Assembly: GCF_000960085.1 (NCBI RefSeq)
Contig: NZ_JYGT01000007.1
Location: 372,001-436,000, forward strand
Reading direction: 5' to 3'
Length of the DNA stretch: 64,000 nt
DNA from: Streptococcus infantis
GTDB taxonomy: Bacteria > Bacillota > Bacilli > Lactobacillales > Streptococcaceae
Part shown: positions 19,046-29,271 of the stretch, one piece after another
Numbering within the stretch: position 1 is the first letter of the stretch
How the letters are laid out: each line of letters starts with the position of its first letter
The notes under the pieces: generated by a model
Databases searched by the model: none
What the model saw: the letters and a program-made list of their open reading frames with translations, nothing else
What the model was told of the DNA's origin: nothing
Translations under genes and position numbers: made by a program

Positions 19046-20113
19046 CTAGTCCTCAAGATGAGCAAAGCCCATCTTTTCACGAATTTTATCGTGTAAGTCT
19101 TCAATCACTGCTGGTTTTGAAACTTTTGGAGCCTGTTCATGAAGCAACCATGTTTTCGCCCAATGAGTATCTGATACTGCAAACTGTGGAGCTTTTTCTT
19201 CGAAATCAATCTTCATCGCATAGTCTGAACGAAGAGCAAAAGCATCTCCCTTCAATTCAGTATAAAGTGATGGAGGTGTTCCCGGAATTGAATACAATTC
19301 TCCTTTATCATCAGCCAACTGTGGCAAGCTTGACAAGAGGCTCCAAGTATATGGGTGACGTGGATCGTAGAAAATCTCTTCAACTGTACCATACTCGACG
19401 ATTTCACCAGCATACATAACTGCAACTTTATCAGCAATACTTGCTACGACACCTAAGTCGTGTGTGATGAAAATTGTTGTAAAGTGATATTCATGTTGAA
19501 GCGACTTCAACAAGTCAATAATTTGAGCTTGAATAGTCACATCAAGGGCTGTTGTTGGCTCGTCACAGATGAGGACATCTGGACGACAGGCAAGAGCAAT
19601 TGCGATAACGATACGTTGACGCATCCCACCAGAATACTGGAATGGATATTCATTAAAACGTCTCTCAGCGTCAGGGATACCAACCTTATTCATATAGTCA
19701 ATAGCCAAGTCTTTTGCTTCTTGAGCTGTTTTCCCTTGGTGTTTAACAATCACTTCAGTGATTTGACTTCCGATTGTCTTGATTGGGTCAAGACTGGTCA
19801 TCGGATCTTGGAAGATGGTTGCAATCTTGGCACCACGGATTTGTTCCCAATCTTTATTAGATGTAAGGCTGGTCAAGTCCTGTCCACGGTATTTAATACT
19901 ACCTCGTGCAATACGACCATTTCCTTCTAACATTCCTGTGAAGGTTTTTGTTAAAACTGATTTACCTGAACCTGATTCCCCAACCAAAGCGAGAACCTCT
20001 CCCTCAATCAAATCGATGGAGACACCTCGAATAGCTGTCAAAATCTTGTCACGAACGTCAAATTCCACGACAATATCTTGAGCAGTCAAAATTACATTTT
20101 TTTCTTTTGTCAT
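19046..20113 (-). CDS. amiE: Oligopeptide ABC importer ATPase AmiE
   Basis: The 355-residue partner ATPase of AmiF shows Walker [10 protein letters not shown], signature [14 protein letters not shown], Walker B DVLICDEP and the [12 protein letters not shown] switch region. The C-terminal ~90 residues belong to the OppD-type extension. The gene lies 8 nt after amiD. In streptococci this importer feeds both nutrition and peptide-pheromone sensing. Confidence 0.95.
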   Translation of the reverse strand: MTKEKNVILTAQDIVVEFDVRDKILTAIRGVSIDLIEGEVLALVGESGSGKSVLTKTFTGMLEGNGRIARGSIKYRGQDLTSLTSNKDWEQIRGAKIATIFQDPMTSLDPIKTIGSQITEVIVKHQGKTAQEAKDLAIDYMNKVGIPDAERRFNEYPFQYSGGMRQRIVIAIALACRPDVLICDEPTTALDVTIQAQIIDLLKSLQHEYHFTTIFITHDLGVVASIADKVAVMYAGEIVEYGTVEEIFYDPRHPYTWSLLSSLPQLADDKGELYSIPGTPPSLYTELKGDAFALRSDYAMKIDFEEKAPQFAVSDTHWAKTWLLHEQAPKVSKPAVIEDLHDKIREKMGFAHLED

Positions 20114-20121
20114 GTCTACTC

Positions 20122-21048
20122 CTATCTATGTGTACGTGGATCACTAGCATCCGCTAGGTTTTGACCAACTACGAAAAGTGACAAGGAAACCAAAACTAAA
20201 GTTGTCAATGGAATCCAGAAGAGGTAAGCATTTGTTGTTACGTTCTGAGAATAGTCTGAAATCAAACGTCCCAAACTTGGTACTGTGATTGGCAAGCCAA
20301 GTCCAAAGAATGATAGGAAGGCTTCATATGAGATAAATGCAGGAAGCATTTGTGACATAGTAGTAACAATCACAGATACCAATTGTGGCATGATATTTTT
20401 AATGACAATCTTATAGGTTGGTGTTCCAAGTGTACGTGAAGCAAGATTGTACTCCAAATCGCGGTAACGCATAATTTGGATACGAATCATATAAGCAATA
20501 CCAATCCAAGTGGTTACACTCATGGCAAAAATCAAATTCCAAAAACCTGCACCAATAGAGTAAGTCAAAACAATAACAATCAAAAGTGATGGAATATTAT
20601 TGATAACGTTATAAACCTCCATCATGATACGGTCAACTGATTTTGAAATCCCCCAAACACCACCGACGATAACACCGATTACAACGTTGATAAAGGTCGC
20701 AATAACAGAAATCAAGATAGAGTTACGAGCTCCAAACCAGACACCGTCAAAGAGAGACTTACCGTTACTATCTGTACCAAACCAATGCTCACCATTTGGC
20801 TTAATGTAACGAGCACTAAAATCATTTACTTTACTTACGTCGTTAAAGTCAAAATCTGAGAACATTGGGTAGATGAAACTCATCAATACGATGGAAATCA
20901 AAATACCAAGCATGATGATTGTTGATTTTTTCTTCAAAAACTGTCTAAAAACAGATCCCCAGTATGAGTAGGCAGGAGCGTCAATTGCTTCAGAGGCAAA
21001 ATCATCTCGTTTTACAAATTGAAATTTATCATTACTAATTGTAGACAT
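20122..21048 (-). CDS. amiD: Oligopeptide ABC importer permease AmiD
   Basis: The 308-residue permease has one N-terminal helix (about 40-62), a periplasm-facing segment and five more membrane helices. It carries the EAA-type cytoplasmic loop ([21 protein letters not shown]). It pairs with AmiC to form the channel. Its ATG overlaps the amiC stop by one base. Confidence 0.95.
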   Translation of the reverse strand: MSTISNDKFQFVKRDDFASEAIDAPAYSYWGSVFRQFLKKKSTIIMLGILISIVLMSFIYPMFSDFDFNDVSKVNDFSARYIKPNGEHWFGTDSNGKSLFDGVWFGARNSILISVIATFINVVIGVIVGGVWGISKSVDRIMMEVYNVINNIPSLLIVIVLTYSIGAGFWNLIFAMSVTTWIGIAYMIRIQIMRYRDLEYNLASRTLGTPTYKIVIKNIMPQLVSVIVTTMSQMLPAFISYEAFLSFFGLGLPITVPSLGRLISDYSQNVTTNAYLFWIPLTTLVLVSLSLFVVGQNLADASDPRTHR

Positions 21049-22544
21049 TATTTGCCTCCTTTCTCTGTCAACTTAATACGAGGGTCAATAATAGTCATCC
21101 AAATATCTCCTATTAAGTAAGAGAAAATTGAGACACTTGTAAAGATGAAGACCAGACCAACAACCATATTGTTATTTGACGCTTTTACAGAGTCAATCAA
21201 CATTTTACCCATACCTGGGAAGGCGAAGACTGTTTCAGTAAGAGTCGCTCCACCGATAACACCAATAATAGAACCTGGAATACCAGAAACGAGCGGTACC
21301 ATAGCGTTCTTAAAGATGTGTTTATTTGAAATTTCTTTCTCAGATAGACCTTTTGCACGTGCAAAACGAACAAAGTCTTGAGATTGCAAGTCAATCATGT
21401 AACGACGAATCCAGATAGCTAGACCAGGTGCTCCAAGTAAACCAAGAATAACTGCAGGTAAAACATATGAACGCCAGTCTCCAGCACCCAAGATAGGGAA
21501 TGAATCTGGGAATCCAATTGAAGAACCAATCAAACGAATGATATATACAAGTGCAATCGTTGGAAGGGCCATCAAGAAAGTCAAAGTACCTGTAGAGAGG
21601 CTATCAATCCAAGTATTTTTGAAACGAGCCATTGCCGAACCAAGAGGAACTGCAATCGCATATGAAATAGCAAGACCAATCAAACCAGTGATAGCAGAAC
21701 TTGCAATCATTGATGGATACTGATAATTACTTTCAGTAGCGGTGTATGGATCATCCTTACCGTAGTTAGCTACTTCACGTGCATCAGCCTGACTTGGTGA
21801 TTTGTAAGTTCTTGTGTAGATATTGACTGATGAAGTTTTCTTCCCAGTTGGGAATTGAACTTCAGATGTCTTCGTTTGTCCTTGTCCTTGTGTGATAACT
21901 TGAAGTACAGGAGTATTTGCATAAGTTGGGTAAGAATCTCCTAGGTTCAAGTTCACAAAATTTTGATGAACAAATGGGAACTGACTGTTGAAGTACAAAA
22001 GGTACTTATGTTTAGTCCCTGAACCTACTAAAGACCATCCAATAGCTGGATCGTTTTCAAAACGCAAATAACGCTCTAAGTTAGGATTTTCTGGGTCTTG
22101 AATCTTGTTTGTATGGTCAATATCAAGCAAGTTTGCATAGAATTTGAACACACGCTCAAAAATAGGGATTTCACGAGTAGCATAGAATTGACCGCTCTCT
22201 GTAAACTCACCCAAAGTCCAACCGTTACCAATTTGTTGGATGTATTTTTCGTAGATAGCTTTATTTGTATCGTTTGCATCAACGGTTACAGAAGGGTCAA
22301 TGCTACTAGCTTTTTCCTGCAACTCTTTCGTATCGTAATACTCGATATAACCCATACGCTCATAAACAGTATTTTCATAATTATCGCGTTTATCAGCTGT
22401 GGTTGCAATTTTATTGTAGTTAGTATCTTGTTTGAAGATCAACTTCCGTGGAACCATCGTATAGATGATTGTGTAAATCAAGGTCGTTACTAAAAAGATA
22501 GAAACTAACGACCGCAAGATACGCATAAAAACATATTTTTTCAT
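21048..22544 (-). CDS. amiC: Oligopeptide ABC importer permease AmiC
   Basis: The 498-residue permease has an N-terminal helix, a large extracellular insert (about 35-275) typical of streptococcal AmiC, then five helices with the EAA-loop [22 protein letters not shown]. It lies 65 nt after amiA. The insert is charged and Tyr/Asn-rich, and its length is normal for this subfamily. Confidence 0.95.
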   Translation of the reverse strand: MKKYVFMRILRSLVSIFLVTTLIYTIIYTMVPRKLIFKQDTNYNKIATTADKRDNYENTVYERMGYIEYYDTKELQEKASSIDPSVTVDANDTNKAIYEKYIQQIGNGWTLGEFTESGQFYATREIPIFERVFKFYANLLDIDHTNKIQDPENPNLERYLRFENDPAIGWSLVGSGTKHKYLLYFNSQFPFVHQNFVNLNLGDSYPTYANTPVLQVITQGQGQTKTSEVQFPTGKKTSSVNIYTRTYKSPSQADAREVANYGKDDPYTATESNYQYPSMIASSAITGLIGLAISYAIAVPLGSAMARFKNTWIDSLSTGTLTFLMALPTIALVYIIRLIGSSIGFPDSFPILGAGDWRSYVLPAVILGLLGAPGLAIWIRRYMIDLQSQDFVRFARAKGLSEKEISNKHIFKNAMVPLVSGIPGSIIGVIGGATLTETVFAFPGMGKMLIDSVKASNNNMVVGLVFIFTSVSIFSYLIGDIWMTIIDPRIKLTEKGGK

Positions 22545-22609
22545 ATTATTTCCTTTAAAATCCCAAAAGAACCTTCTCCTTTTGGAGAGAAAGTTCTAAT
22601 GAGCATTAT

Positions 22610-24610
22610 TTATTTCACGTGACTTGCTAAATCTTTTTGAGCTTTTTCGTTTGATTCAGCTTTTTCTTTAAGCCATTTTTCACGAGCTTTTTGGTATTCT
22701 TCTTTTGTAATAGGTTTTTCACCAACCTCAGTGTACTTCAAGTAACCTGAGGTTTCTCCTTTAAGACCCGCAGCTGAGTAAGAAGAAGTAAATGGAATAA
22801 CTTTAGAAACAAATGACACAGCGGTTTCTTTTGGACCTGCCATTACAGGAATTGTCAAACCGTTGTCTGTTAACCAAGCTTGAGCAAGGGCATATTTTTC
22901 GTAACGTTTTTGAACATCTTGATTTTCTTTGTTTGCATAGTCAAGTAATTTTTCATAGTCAGACAAACCAAGTTTTTGGATAACTGATGCATCAGTATCT
23001 TTATCAATACCCATGAGCAAGCGAGTGTTTCCGCCTTTAATCGTGAACTGGTCTAAGAATGTTGATGGATCTTGATAATCTGGATTCCATCCAGTCAAAG
23101 TATGAATATCCCAATCTTGTTCTTTGGCTGTTGGAGCACTAAATGAAAGTGGTAATGCTTCTGCTTGAGTCATTTGTTGAAGATCGATGACAACATTGTC
23201 TGAACCAAGTACGTTTTCAATTGATTGTTTAAGTGATTGAACACGGTTTACAACAGCTGTAGATTCTTGGATTGTTAGAGCATCCAAATGAATTGGGAAT
23301 TCTACTCCTTCCGCTTTCAAGCTTTCTTTTGCTTTTGCAAAGGCAGCTTTAGCTTTTTCTTCGTTGTAAAGACCATTTTGCGAATCAGCAAGCGATACGT
23401 TTGACCATGTACTTGAGTTTGTCTTCGCAAGACTTTCTTCTACAAGTTTACCAAATTGTTTGTCCCCAACTTGAAGGTCATATGGTGTGAAAGTGTTACG
23501 GATTCCAACCGCAGCTCCCTCTGTACCATTTGTCTGAGCTGAGTAAGAATTACGGTCTACCGCAAAGTTAAGGGCTTGACGGAATTCTTTGTTTAGCAAA
23601 GCTTTTCTTGTAGATTCTTTTTGGCTATCTGTTGTTTTTGAAGTGTGGTTATATGTTGAACGGCCATAGTTCACACTAACAGTAGCGATAGCTGATCCAG
23701 GTTCGCTAAAGTAGATGTTATCTTTGAACTCAGATGCATATTTTTCGTATGTTGAGCTAGTAGGATAGATACGAGCTTTGCTGTATTGCCCTTCTGAGAA
23801 TCCTTTAGCAACGACATCTTGGTCTTTACCATCCCAGTATGTAAATTTAATGTTTTGAATTTTAACAGCGTCTTTATCCCAGTAAGCATCGTTCTTAGCC
23901 ATTTCAATCGAAGACTTAGCTGTGATTGATTTCAAAACAAACGGTCCATTATACAAAATAGAAGATGGATCTGTAGGTGCACCAAAGCCTTCCCCTTTTG
24001 ATTTAAGGAAATCTTCGTTGATTGGCATCATCACGCCGTTTGTTGTTTTGTCATTCCAGAAAGTTTCTGGCTGGTTCAATGTATATTCAAGAGTGTTATC
24101 GTCAACAGCTTTTACACCAACAGTTGAGAAGTCGTTTGTTTCACCGTTAATGTAAGCGCTGAGCCCTTTAATTGAAGAACTGATAACAGACAAACCTTTT
24201 GATTTTCCTTCTACCGCATGTTTCAACCCTGTCACAAAGTCCTGGGCTTTAACTGGAGCGTATTCTTCTCCTTCAGCAGTAACCCACTTAGCATCCTTAC
24301 GGATTTTATAAGTGTAAGTCAAACCGTCTTGTGAAACTGTCCATGATTCAGCAATCGATGGTACAAGGTTGCCATATTTATCGTTAGCAAGCAAACCATC
24401 TACCGCATTTGTCGTAACAAAAGAAGTAGAATCAACGTTGTTAACAACATAATCCAATGTTTCAGGATCAACTGAATAAACATATTTATAATCTGATGCT
24501 AATTTTGTATTGCTTGAGCCTGCATTTGAATTCGTATTTGAACATGCAGCAAGCACTCCTGCTGCAAGCAAGGTTACTCCTGCTACCGCAAGAATCCGAC
24601 TTTTTTTCAT
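22610..24610 (-). CDS. amiA: Oligopeptide-binding lipoprotein AmiA
   Basis: The 666-residue SBP_bac_5 family lipoprotein captures peptides at the cell surface. The signal peptide ends at the lipobox LAAC (Cys about 23). Mature features include YVYSVDPETLDYV, LTYTYKIRKDAKWVTAEGE and FRQALNFAVDRNSY, typical of OppA/AmiA. It is the first gene of the operon with its own extended -10 promoter. Paralogues (AliA/AliB) are common in relatives; the operon context identifies this one as AmiA. Confidence 0.95.
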   Translation of the reverse strand: MKKSRILAVAGVTLLAAGVLAACSNTNSNAGSSNTKLASDYKYVYSVDPETLDYVVNNVDSTSFVTTNAVDGLLANDKYGNLVPSIAESWTVSQDGLTYTYKIRKDAKWVTAEGEEYAPVKAQDFVTGLKHAVEGKSKGLSVISSSIKGLSAYINGETNDFSTVGVKAVDDNTLEYTLNQPETFWNDKTTNGVMMPINEDFLKSKGEGFGAPTDPSSILYNGPFVLKSITAKSSIEMAKNDAYWDKDAVKIQNIKFTYWDGKDQDVVAKGFSEGQYSKARIYPTSSTYEKYASEFKDNIYFSEPGSAIATVSVNYGRSTYNHTSKTTDSQKESTRKALLNKEFRQALNFAVDRNSYSAQTNGTEGAAVGIRNTFTPYDLQVGDKQFGKLVEESLAKTNSSTWSNVSLADSQNGLYNEEKAKAAFAKAKESLKAEGVEFPIHLDALTIQESTAVVNRVQSLKQSIENVLGSDNVVIDLQQMTQAEALPLSFSAPTAKEQDWDIHTLTGWNPDYQDPSTFLDQFTIKGGNTRLLMGIDKDTDASVIQKLGLSDYEKLLDYANKENQDVQKRYEKYALAQAWLTDNGLTIPVMAGPKETAVSFVSKVIPFTSSYSAAGLKGETSGYLKYTEVGEKPITKEEYQKAREKWLKEKAESNEKAQKDLASHVK

Positions 24611-24648
24611 ATTTTCAAACTCCTCGTTTTAAATTGTGGATATTGAAG

Positions 24649-24677
24649 ATTATACCACAGTTTTCGTAAAAAGTAAA
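24649..24677 (-). promoter_or_regulatory. ami operon promoter
   Basis: TTTACT (24672-24677), a 17-nt spacer ending TGG and TATAAT (24649-24654) give an extended -10 promoter 38 nt upstream of amiA. Confidence 0.75.
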
Positions 24678-24748
24678 CGAATTTTCAGAATATTTTGTCG
24701 TATAGATTTTGAAGGCTATAAATCTTATGCTTTCAGAAAAGAAAACTA

Positions 24749-24777
24749 TTGACGGGAAGAAATTTTCAAGGTATAAT
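24749..24777 (+). promoter_or_regulatory. tRNA-Cys promoter
   Basis: TTGACG (24749-24754), a 17-nt spacer and TATAAT (24772-24777), 12 nt before the tRNA. Confidence 0.85.
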
Positions 24778-24789
24778 ATTAAAAGTTAA

Positions 24790-24860
24790 GGCGGTATAGC
24801 CAAGTGGTAAGGCACGGCTCTGCAAAAGCTTGATCGTCGGTTCAAATCCGTCTACCGCCT
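24790..24860 (+). tRNA. tRNA-Cys (GCA anticodon)
   Basis: The 71-nt sequence folds as a tRNA: acceptor GGCGGTA / TACCGCC with discriminator T, D-arm GCC..GGC, anticodon loop CTGCAAA reading GCA, T-arm with GGTTCAAATCC. No CCA is encoded. A strong promoter precedes it and a hairpin terminator follows. The adjacent downstream DNA is irregular and may be a scar of past integration. Confidence 0.97.
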
Positions 24861-24895
24861 TTTTTATACTATTTTATAGTAATTTATCCGAAAAG

Positions 24896-24922
24896 AAAGT
24901 CCGTAAAATCGGACTTTTTTGT
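24896..24922 (+). terminator. Terminator downstream of tRNA-Cys
   Basis: AAAGTCCG / CGGACTTT stem with a 6-nt loop and TTTTTTG tail. Confidence 0.85.
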
Positions 24923-25025
24923 TTTTCCTTTAGGATAAAAAAGGATAACTTTAAAAATCTTTTGGGGCAAGTTTGGGGCGGGGGTGTTTTTTGAGCAAAT
25001 AAAAATGACTAGTTGCCGCTAGTGG

Positions 25026-25115
25026 TATAATATTGAAATAAACAAAACAGACAAAAATCAAGCGAATAAGAATACTCCGCCTCTATTTAAATATAGACTC
25101 CTAACGGAGTCTTTT
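25026..25115 (+). ncRNA. Candidate small RNA with extended -10 promoter and intrinsic terminator
   Basis: TGGTATAAT (TATAAT at 25026-25031) forms an extended -10 box, and about 60 nt downstream of the expected start point lies GACTCC TAAC GGAGTC followed by TTTTC. No open frame with a ribosome site lies between. The predicted transcript is about 75-80 nt. Upstream arm ACTCCG (25074-25079) can also pair with CGGAGT (25105-25110), which would break the terminator stem. The rest of the 24861-25167 gap holds the tRNA terminator, a G-rich stretch and the next terminator. Confidence 0.45.
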
Positions 25116-25130
25116 CTTTTTAACGTTTAA

Positions 25131-25164
25131 AAAAGCTTTATCAGTTTTCTCTGATAAAGCTTTT
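25131..25164. terminator. Bidirectional terminator before the CNNM/CorC gene end
   Basis: AAAGCTTTATCAG / CTGATAAAGCTTT stem with flanking A/T runs on both strands. Confidence 0.85.
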
Positions 25165-25167
25165 GTT

Positions 25168-26499
25168 TTATTCAGTTTCTTCTTCTGATTCAAGCTCTTG
25201 AATTTGAACCTTAAGCTTGGTTACACGACCATTTTTTACTTTGTCATTTGTCAAGGTGATATGCTTGTTGCCACTATCTAACTCATAACTAAGTTTTTCT
25301 GATGTTGGAATAGTTCCCACACCTGTCAAATAATAACCAGCAATGGTATCTACATCGTCACTTTCAAGTTCGACATCAAAATAATCATTGAAATCGTTCA
25401 AATTCATTGTCCCTTGGACAATATGAGTGTCCTCGCCGATAGTATGAACATAGACTTCAGCACGGTCAGTTTCATCATCAATCTCACCAACAATCTCTTC
25501 AAGGAGATCCTCAAGTGTTACCAAACCAGCCATTCCTCCATATTCATCGAGAAGAATAGCCATTTGTCTTTGTGAATTTCTCAATTCTTTTAATAAATCA
25601 TCCACAAAAATAGTTTCTGGTACAAATAGAGGTTCCTGTAATATCTTTCTCAATACAATATTATCAAAACCATCGGTAAACCCTGCTTTTAGCAGACTCT
25701 TTGTATGTATCAAACCAATCACGTTGTCCTTGTCATCATCATAGACAGGAATTCGAGAAAAGTTTTGTTTTAAGATGCTTTCGATAATCGTCTGAGTGTC
25801 ATCTTGAATATCTACCATGAAAGCGTCAGTTCTAGGAACCATGACTTCACGCGCCATGAGCTCATCTAGCGAGAAAATTCCTTGCAACATTTCGATTTCA
25901 TCTGCATCCAAGGTTTCTTCACTATTGGTAAGCATATACTCAATCTCATCACGAGTCATTTTTTCATCTGCATCGTCAAATGTCATTGGCGTCAAACGAC
26001 TCAAGAGATTAGTTGATGCTGATAACATCCAAACAAATGGACTCACAATCTTACCGAGAGCGATAATAAATGGCACTGTTCGGATAGCCAAGGCATCCTT
26101 AAGATTTAGCGCAATTCGTTTGGGATAGAGCTCACCGAAAACGATAGAGATATAGGTCAAGAAAGCAAGTGACAGGAAGCTTGCGATTGCGAGCGCTGTT
26201 TCGCTATTTCCCATCCAAGAAGCTATCAATTCTCCAAGAGAATCTGCTAGTTTAGCCCCTGACAAGATCGTAATTAAGGTAATACCAACTTGAATGGTTG
26301 ATAAAAAGTGATTTGGGTTTTCAAGTACCTTTAGCAAACGGATATAGCGTTTATCTCCTTCTTCTGCCTTTTGTTCAACACGTGAACAGCTAAGAGAAAC
26401 CATAGCCATCTCTGTAGCAGAGAAAAAAGCATTTAAAAAGGTCAAAACAACTAATAATACAAACTGCAGTAACAAATCCTGACTGCTCGGGTCTTCCAT
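25168..26499 (-). CDS. CNNM/CorC-HlyC family membrane protein with CBS pair
   Basis: The 443-residue protein has an N-terminal DUF21/CNNM membrane domain with four helices (about 10-185). Two CBS motifs follow (about 215-330, including VMVPRTDAF and MAILLDEYGGMAGLVTLEDLLEEIVGEI), and a C-terminal CorC_HlyC domain (about 345-430). Relatives move or sense divalent cations such as Mg2+; the old name is hemolysin-like. It is monocistronic. Confidence 0.9.
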   Translation of the reverse strand: MEDPSSQDLLLQFVLLVVLTFLNAFFSATEMAMVSLSCSRVEQKAEEGDKRYIRLLKVLENPNHFLSTIQVGITLITILSGAKLADSLGELIASWMGNSETALAIASFLSLAFLTYISIVFGELYPKRIALNLKDALAIRTVPFIIALGKIVSPFVWMLSASTNLLSRLTPMTFDDADEKMTRDEIEYMLTNSEETLDADEIEMLQGIFSLDELMAREVMVPRTDAFMVDIQDDTQTIIESILKQNFSRIPVYDDDKDNVIGLIHTKSLLKAGFTDGFDNIVLRKILQEPLFVPETIFVDDLLKELRNSQRQMAILLDEYGGMAGLVTLEDLLEEIVGEIDDETDRAEVYVHTIGEDTHIVQGTMNLNDFNDYFDVELESDDVDTIAGYYLTGVGTIPTSEKLSYELDSGNKHITLTNDKVKNGRVTKLKVQIQELESEEETE

Positions 26500-26583
26500 T
26501 TTCCTTCTCCTAAAAAGTATAATTGAGACTATTATACCATATTTTTCAACTTCTACACATTAATTTTCGATTTCTATAGTAAA

Positions 26584-26606
26584 TCCCTTATCGAAACAAT
26601 AAGGGA
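26584..26606 (-). terminator. endA terminator
   Basis: TCCCTTAT / ATAAGGGA stem with a 7-nt loop just downstream of endA. The following minus-strand sequence TTTACTAT is only moderately T-rich. Confidence 0.6.
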
Positions 26607-26617
26607 CTGTCTATCTA

Positions 26618-27445
26618 TTAGTCTTTTGTGACTGTAACTTCTCCTGTTCGGTAGTCTAACTGAATCCCCTTTTGAACATTTGGAATTACAACGTTAAACT
26701 CTAATTCACCATCAGAAGATTTGGCTTCTATCTGAGAAGCAGATGGTACTAGATCATCTTCAGTTGCATACAATAGCGTAACACGGTAACGCACTCGTTT
26801 ATTCTTATCTAGAGCTTTTCGTACTAGACTTTCATAGTAGTTTTGTCCAGTCGAATCTTCAGCTCGTGCTTGGTTGGCCCAGGCTGTTTGTACAGCAATA
26901 TTTTTTGGATTGCTAGTAGAAGCGTCAAAACCATCTAAACCACCAATCAAGGCATAGCCTAATAAATGCCCTCTATCTACAGCGTGATTATAGGTTCCTT
27001 TTAAGTTTTTGACCTGATGCCATCCTGCTGGGGTCCAAGAAGTCGAACCATTCCCGGTTTCTTCACGATCTTTGTACTGTCTTGTAGCTTTTGACATGAG
27101 GGCGTTAGCCACAGTTGGAACCGTCTCCCCAACCACAGTTTTTGTCTTGTTATCAGCATAGGGTTTACTTGAAACTTTTGCATCTAGATTTGTTTTGTTT
27201 CCATTGACTACAAAGGCTCCGGCTCCATTCCACTCAAGGGACCCCTTTATTTGTTTTTTGACCGAATCGGTCAGTACACTTTCAGCCAGTTCTTGACTTG
27301 GAGTATCAGACGACTGTGATTTTTGTTTTGCTTGTGTTTGTGGTGCAGTGTTGGAAAACTGCATTTGTTTAATATAGTAGCTTCCTGCTGACAAGAGCAA
27401 AAAGAGCAAGAGGCCAATTAGGGCCTGCCTTGTTTTTTTATTCAT
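26618..27445 (-). CDS. endA: DNA-entry nuclease EndA
   Basis: The 275-residue membrane-anchored nuclease degrades one strand of incoming DNA during transformation and digests extracellular DNA. It has an N-terminal membrane anchor (about 8-26), a linker and the beta-beta-alpha-Me NUC domain. The DRGH motif carries His160, the general base, and the [19 protein letters not shown] helix carries the metal-binding Asn. It follows epuA by 46 nt, the conserved arrangement. Confidence 0.94.
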   Translation of the reverse strand: MNKKTRQALIGLLLFLLLSAGSYYIKQMQFSNTAPQTQAKQKSQSSDTPSQELAESVLTDSVKKQIKGSLEWNGAGAFVVNGNKTNLDAKVSSKPYADNKTKTVVGETVPTVANALMSKATRQYKDREETGNGSTSWTPAGWHQVKNLKGTYNHAVDRGHLLGYALIGGLDGFDASTSNPKNIAVQTAWANQARAEDSTGQNYYESLVRKALDKNKRVRYRVTLLYATEDDLVPSASQIEAKSSDGELEFNVVIPNVQKGIQLDYRTGEVTVTKD

Positions 27446-27491
27446 CTTTTCTCCTTAGTTTTTGTTCTTAGAAAAAGGCTGGTCCCCCAGC

Positions 27492-27680
27492 CTATTTCCC
27501 TGTAAATTTCGCAATTAACTCATGCCACTTTTCTGGTGCTAAAATTGCCCATGGGTCCTGACCTTTGCCTAAGATACCGTAGCCAATCATCAAGCCAATT
27601 CCAAGCGCCAAGACCCCTAGAAGCAAAACAATAATGACCAATAGAAATCGACGTAGCACATAAGATACTTCTTTATTCAT
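27492..27680 (-). CDS. epuA: EpuA-type small membrane protein (RpoB-linked annotation)
   Basis: The 62-residue protein has one membrane helix ([26 protein letters not shown]) followed by a conserved GQDPWAIL...KWHELI tail. It is the streptococcal EpuA, often annotated as a DNA-directed RNA polymerase beta-subunit-like protein on weak grounds; function is not established. I choose the ATG giving the conserved [11 protein letters not shown] start, overlapping the murA end by 8 nt, over one six codons upstream. Confidence 0.85.
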   Translation of the reverse strand: MNKEVSYVLRRFLLVIIVLLLGVLALGIGLMIGYGILGKGQDPWAILAPEKWHELIAKFTGK

Positions 27681-28959
27681 CTTCATCAGCTTCCACACTT
27701 ACCCGTTCAATATTAGCTCCTAACTGAGCTAACTTTTCATGGAAACGATAATAGCCTCTATCCAAATGGACAAGTTTCCCAACAACTGTCTCACCTTCGG
27801 CTACAAGACCTGTTAAGATCAAGGCTGCACTAGCACGAAGGTCCGTAGACAGGACTTCTGCACCTTGGAGGGGTTGCCCGCCAACGATACGAGCTGTGTC
27901 ACGGATGATTTCCGAATGCAAGCCCATTCGACGCATTTCCTCTAGATGTTGGAAACGATTCTCAAAGACTGTCTCAATCATAGTTGATTCTCCTTGAGCG
28001 ACCGTCATAAGAGCAGTAAATTGTGCCTGCATGTCAGTTGGAAATCCTGGATGTGGTAAGGTCTTGACATGAACTGCTTTCAATTTCTCACGTTGAGAAC
28101 GGATGCGGATACCTTCATCCTCGTCGATGACTTCAACACCCATTTCCTGTAATTTCGCCAACAAGGGACGGTTGTGTTCCCAGATAGCATCTTGAATCAG
28201 GACATCTCCACCCGTCATTGCAGCAGCAACCATGAAGGTCCCTGCTTCGATGCGGTCTTGAACAACATTATGTGTTGCACCATGCAAACTTTCAACACCT
28301 GTAATTGTAATGCTCTCTGTTCCCGCGCCTTTTACTTTAGCTCCCATTTTATTTAAAAGAATAGCTAAATCTACAATCTCAGGTTCACGCGCAGCATTTT
28401 CAATAACAGTTACCCCGTCAGCAAGGGTTGCAGCCATCATCAAGTTTTGAGTTGCCCCAACACTAGGAAAGTCCATATAGATATGGGCTCCATGCAAGCG
28501 TTCTGCCTTAGCTTCGATATAACCAGCTGTTTGGGTGATCTTAGCTCCCATTGCTTCCAAACCTTTAAGGTGAAGGTCAATAGGACGACTACCAATCGTA
28601 CATCCACCTGGCATCGAAACTTTAGCGTGACCAACTCTAGCTAGGATTGGACCCAAGACTACAATAGACGCACGCATCTTGCTGACATACTTATAAGGAG
28701 CTTCTTCTGTGATATCATCTGTTGCATCCACTTCAACAATGTGTGCATCTTGATCAAAATTAACTTTCGCATTTAATCCACGAACCACCTGATTCATGGT
28801 AAATACATCTGATAAAATCGGAACATTTTTTAGAACTGTTTTTCCTTCACTTGCTAAAATAGTTGCCGCAAGTAGGGGTAAAACTGCATTTTTCGCACCC
28901 TCAATGGTGACACTTCCGACTAGGCGATTATCACCACCTCGAACTACAATTTTTTCCAT
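27673..28959 (-). CDS. murA: UDP-N-acetylglucosamine 1-carboxyvinyltransferase
   Basis: The 428-residue enzyme catalyses the first committed step of peptidoglycan synthesis, transferring enolpyruvate from PEP to UDP-GlcNAc. Motifs: MEKIVVRGG start, [13 protein letters not shown] with the Lys-Asn pair, and [10 protein letters not shown] with catalytic Cys120 (the fosfomycin target). Streptococci have two copies; the epuA-endA neighbourhood matches one of them. It lies 24 nt after the DUF1146 gene. Confidence 0.94.
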   Translation of the reverse strand: MEKIVVRGGDNRLVGSVTIEGAKNAVLPLLAATILASEGKTVLKNVPILSDVFTMNQVVRGLNAKVNFDQDAHIVEVDATDDITEEAPYKYVSKMRASIVVLGPILARVGHAKVSMPGGCTIGSRPIDLHLKGLEAMGAKITQTAGYIEAKAERLHGAHIYMDFPSVGATQNLMMAATLADGVTVIENAAREPEIVDLAILLNKMGAKVKGAGTESITITGVESLHGATHNVVQDRIEAGTFMVAAAMTGGDVLIQDAIWEHNRPLLAKLQEMGVEVIDEDEGIRIRSQREKLKAVHVKTLPHPGFPTDMQAQFTALMTVAQGESTMIETVFENRFQHLEEMRRMGLHSEIIRDTARIVGGQPLQGAEVLSTDLRASAALILTGLVAEGETVVGKLVHLDRGYYRFHEKLAQLGANIERVSVEADEDE

Positions 28960-28983
28960 AAATATTTTCCTTTACTTTCGAGT

Positions 28984-29214
28984 TTAGAATAATGTCCGTA
29001 CTGCTTCTTGCCATAATTGGTAGAGATTTAGGAAAAAAGAACTAATCAGATATCCTAAACCGATACTACACAACACTACCAAAAGTCGTACCTTCCTCGC
29101 ATTGTCCTTAGTCACCTTCAAAATTTGATCCCATTTGACCAAATCTTTTAAAAGTTGAAAAACTAGGTAGACAAAAAACATATGACTACTGAGGGTAAAA
29201 AACAATTGAATCAT
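28984..29214 (-). CDS. DUF1146 family small membrane protein
   Basis: The 76-residue protein has two hydrophobic helices (LFFTLSSHMFFVYLVFQLL and LLVVLCSIGLGYLISSFFL) separated by a basic loop containing LVKWDQILK. This pattern and its place just before murA match DUF1146/YwzB proteins, whose role is unknown but which recur beside cell-wall or ATP-synthase genes. Confidence 0.8.
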   Translation of the reverse strand: MIQLFFTLSSHMFFVYLVFQLLKDLVKWDQILKVTKDNARKVRLLVVLCSIGLGYLISSFFLNLYQLWQEAVRTLF

Positions 29215-29271
29215 CTGCCTATTATACCATCTTCTCTTTTTCTACGCTAGTCTATGAGTTCACACTATAAT

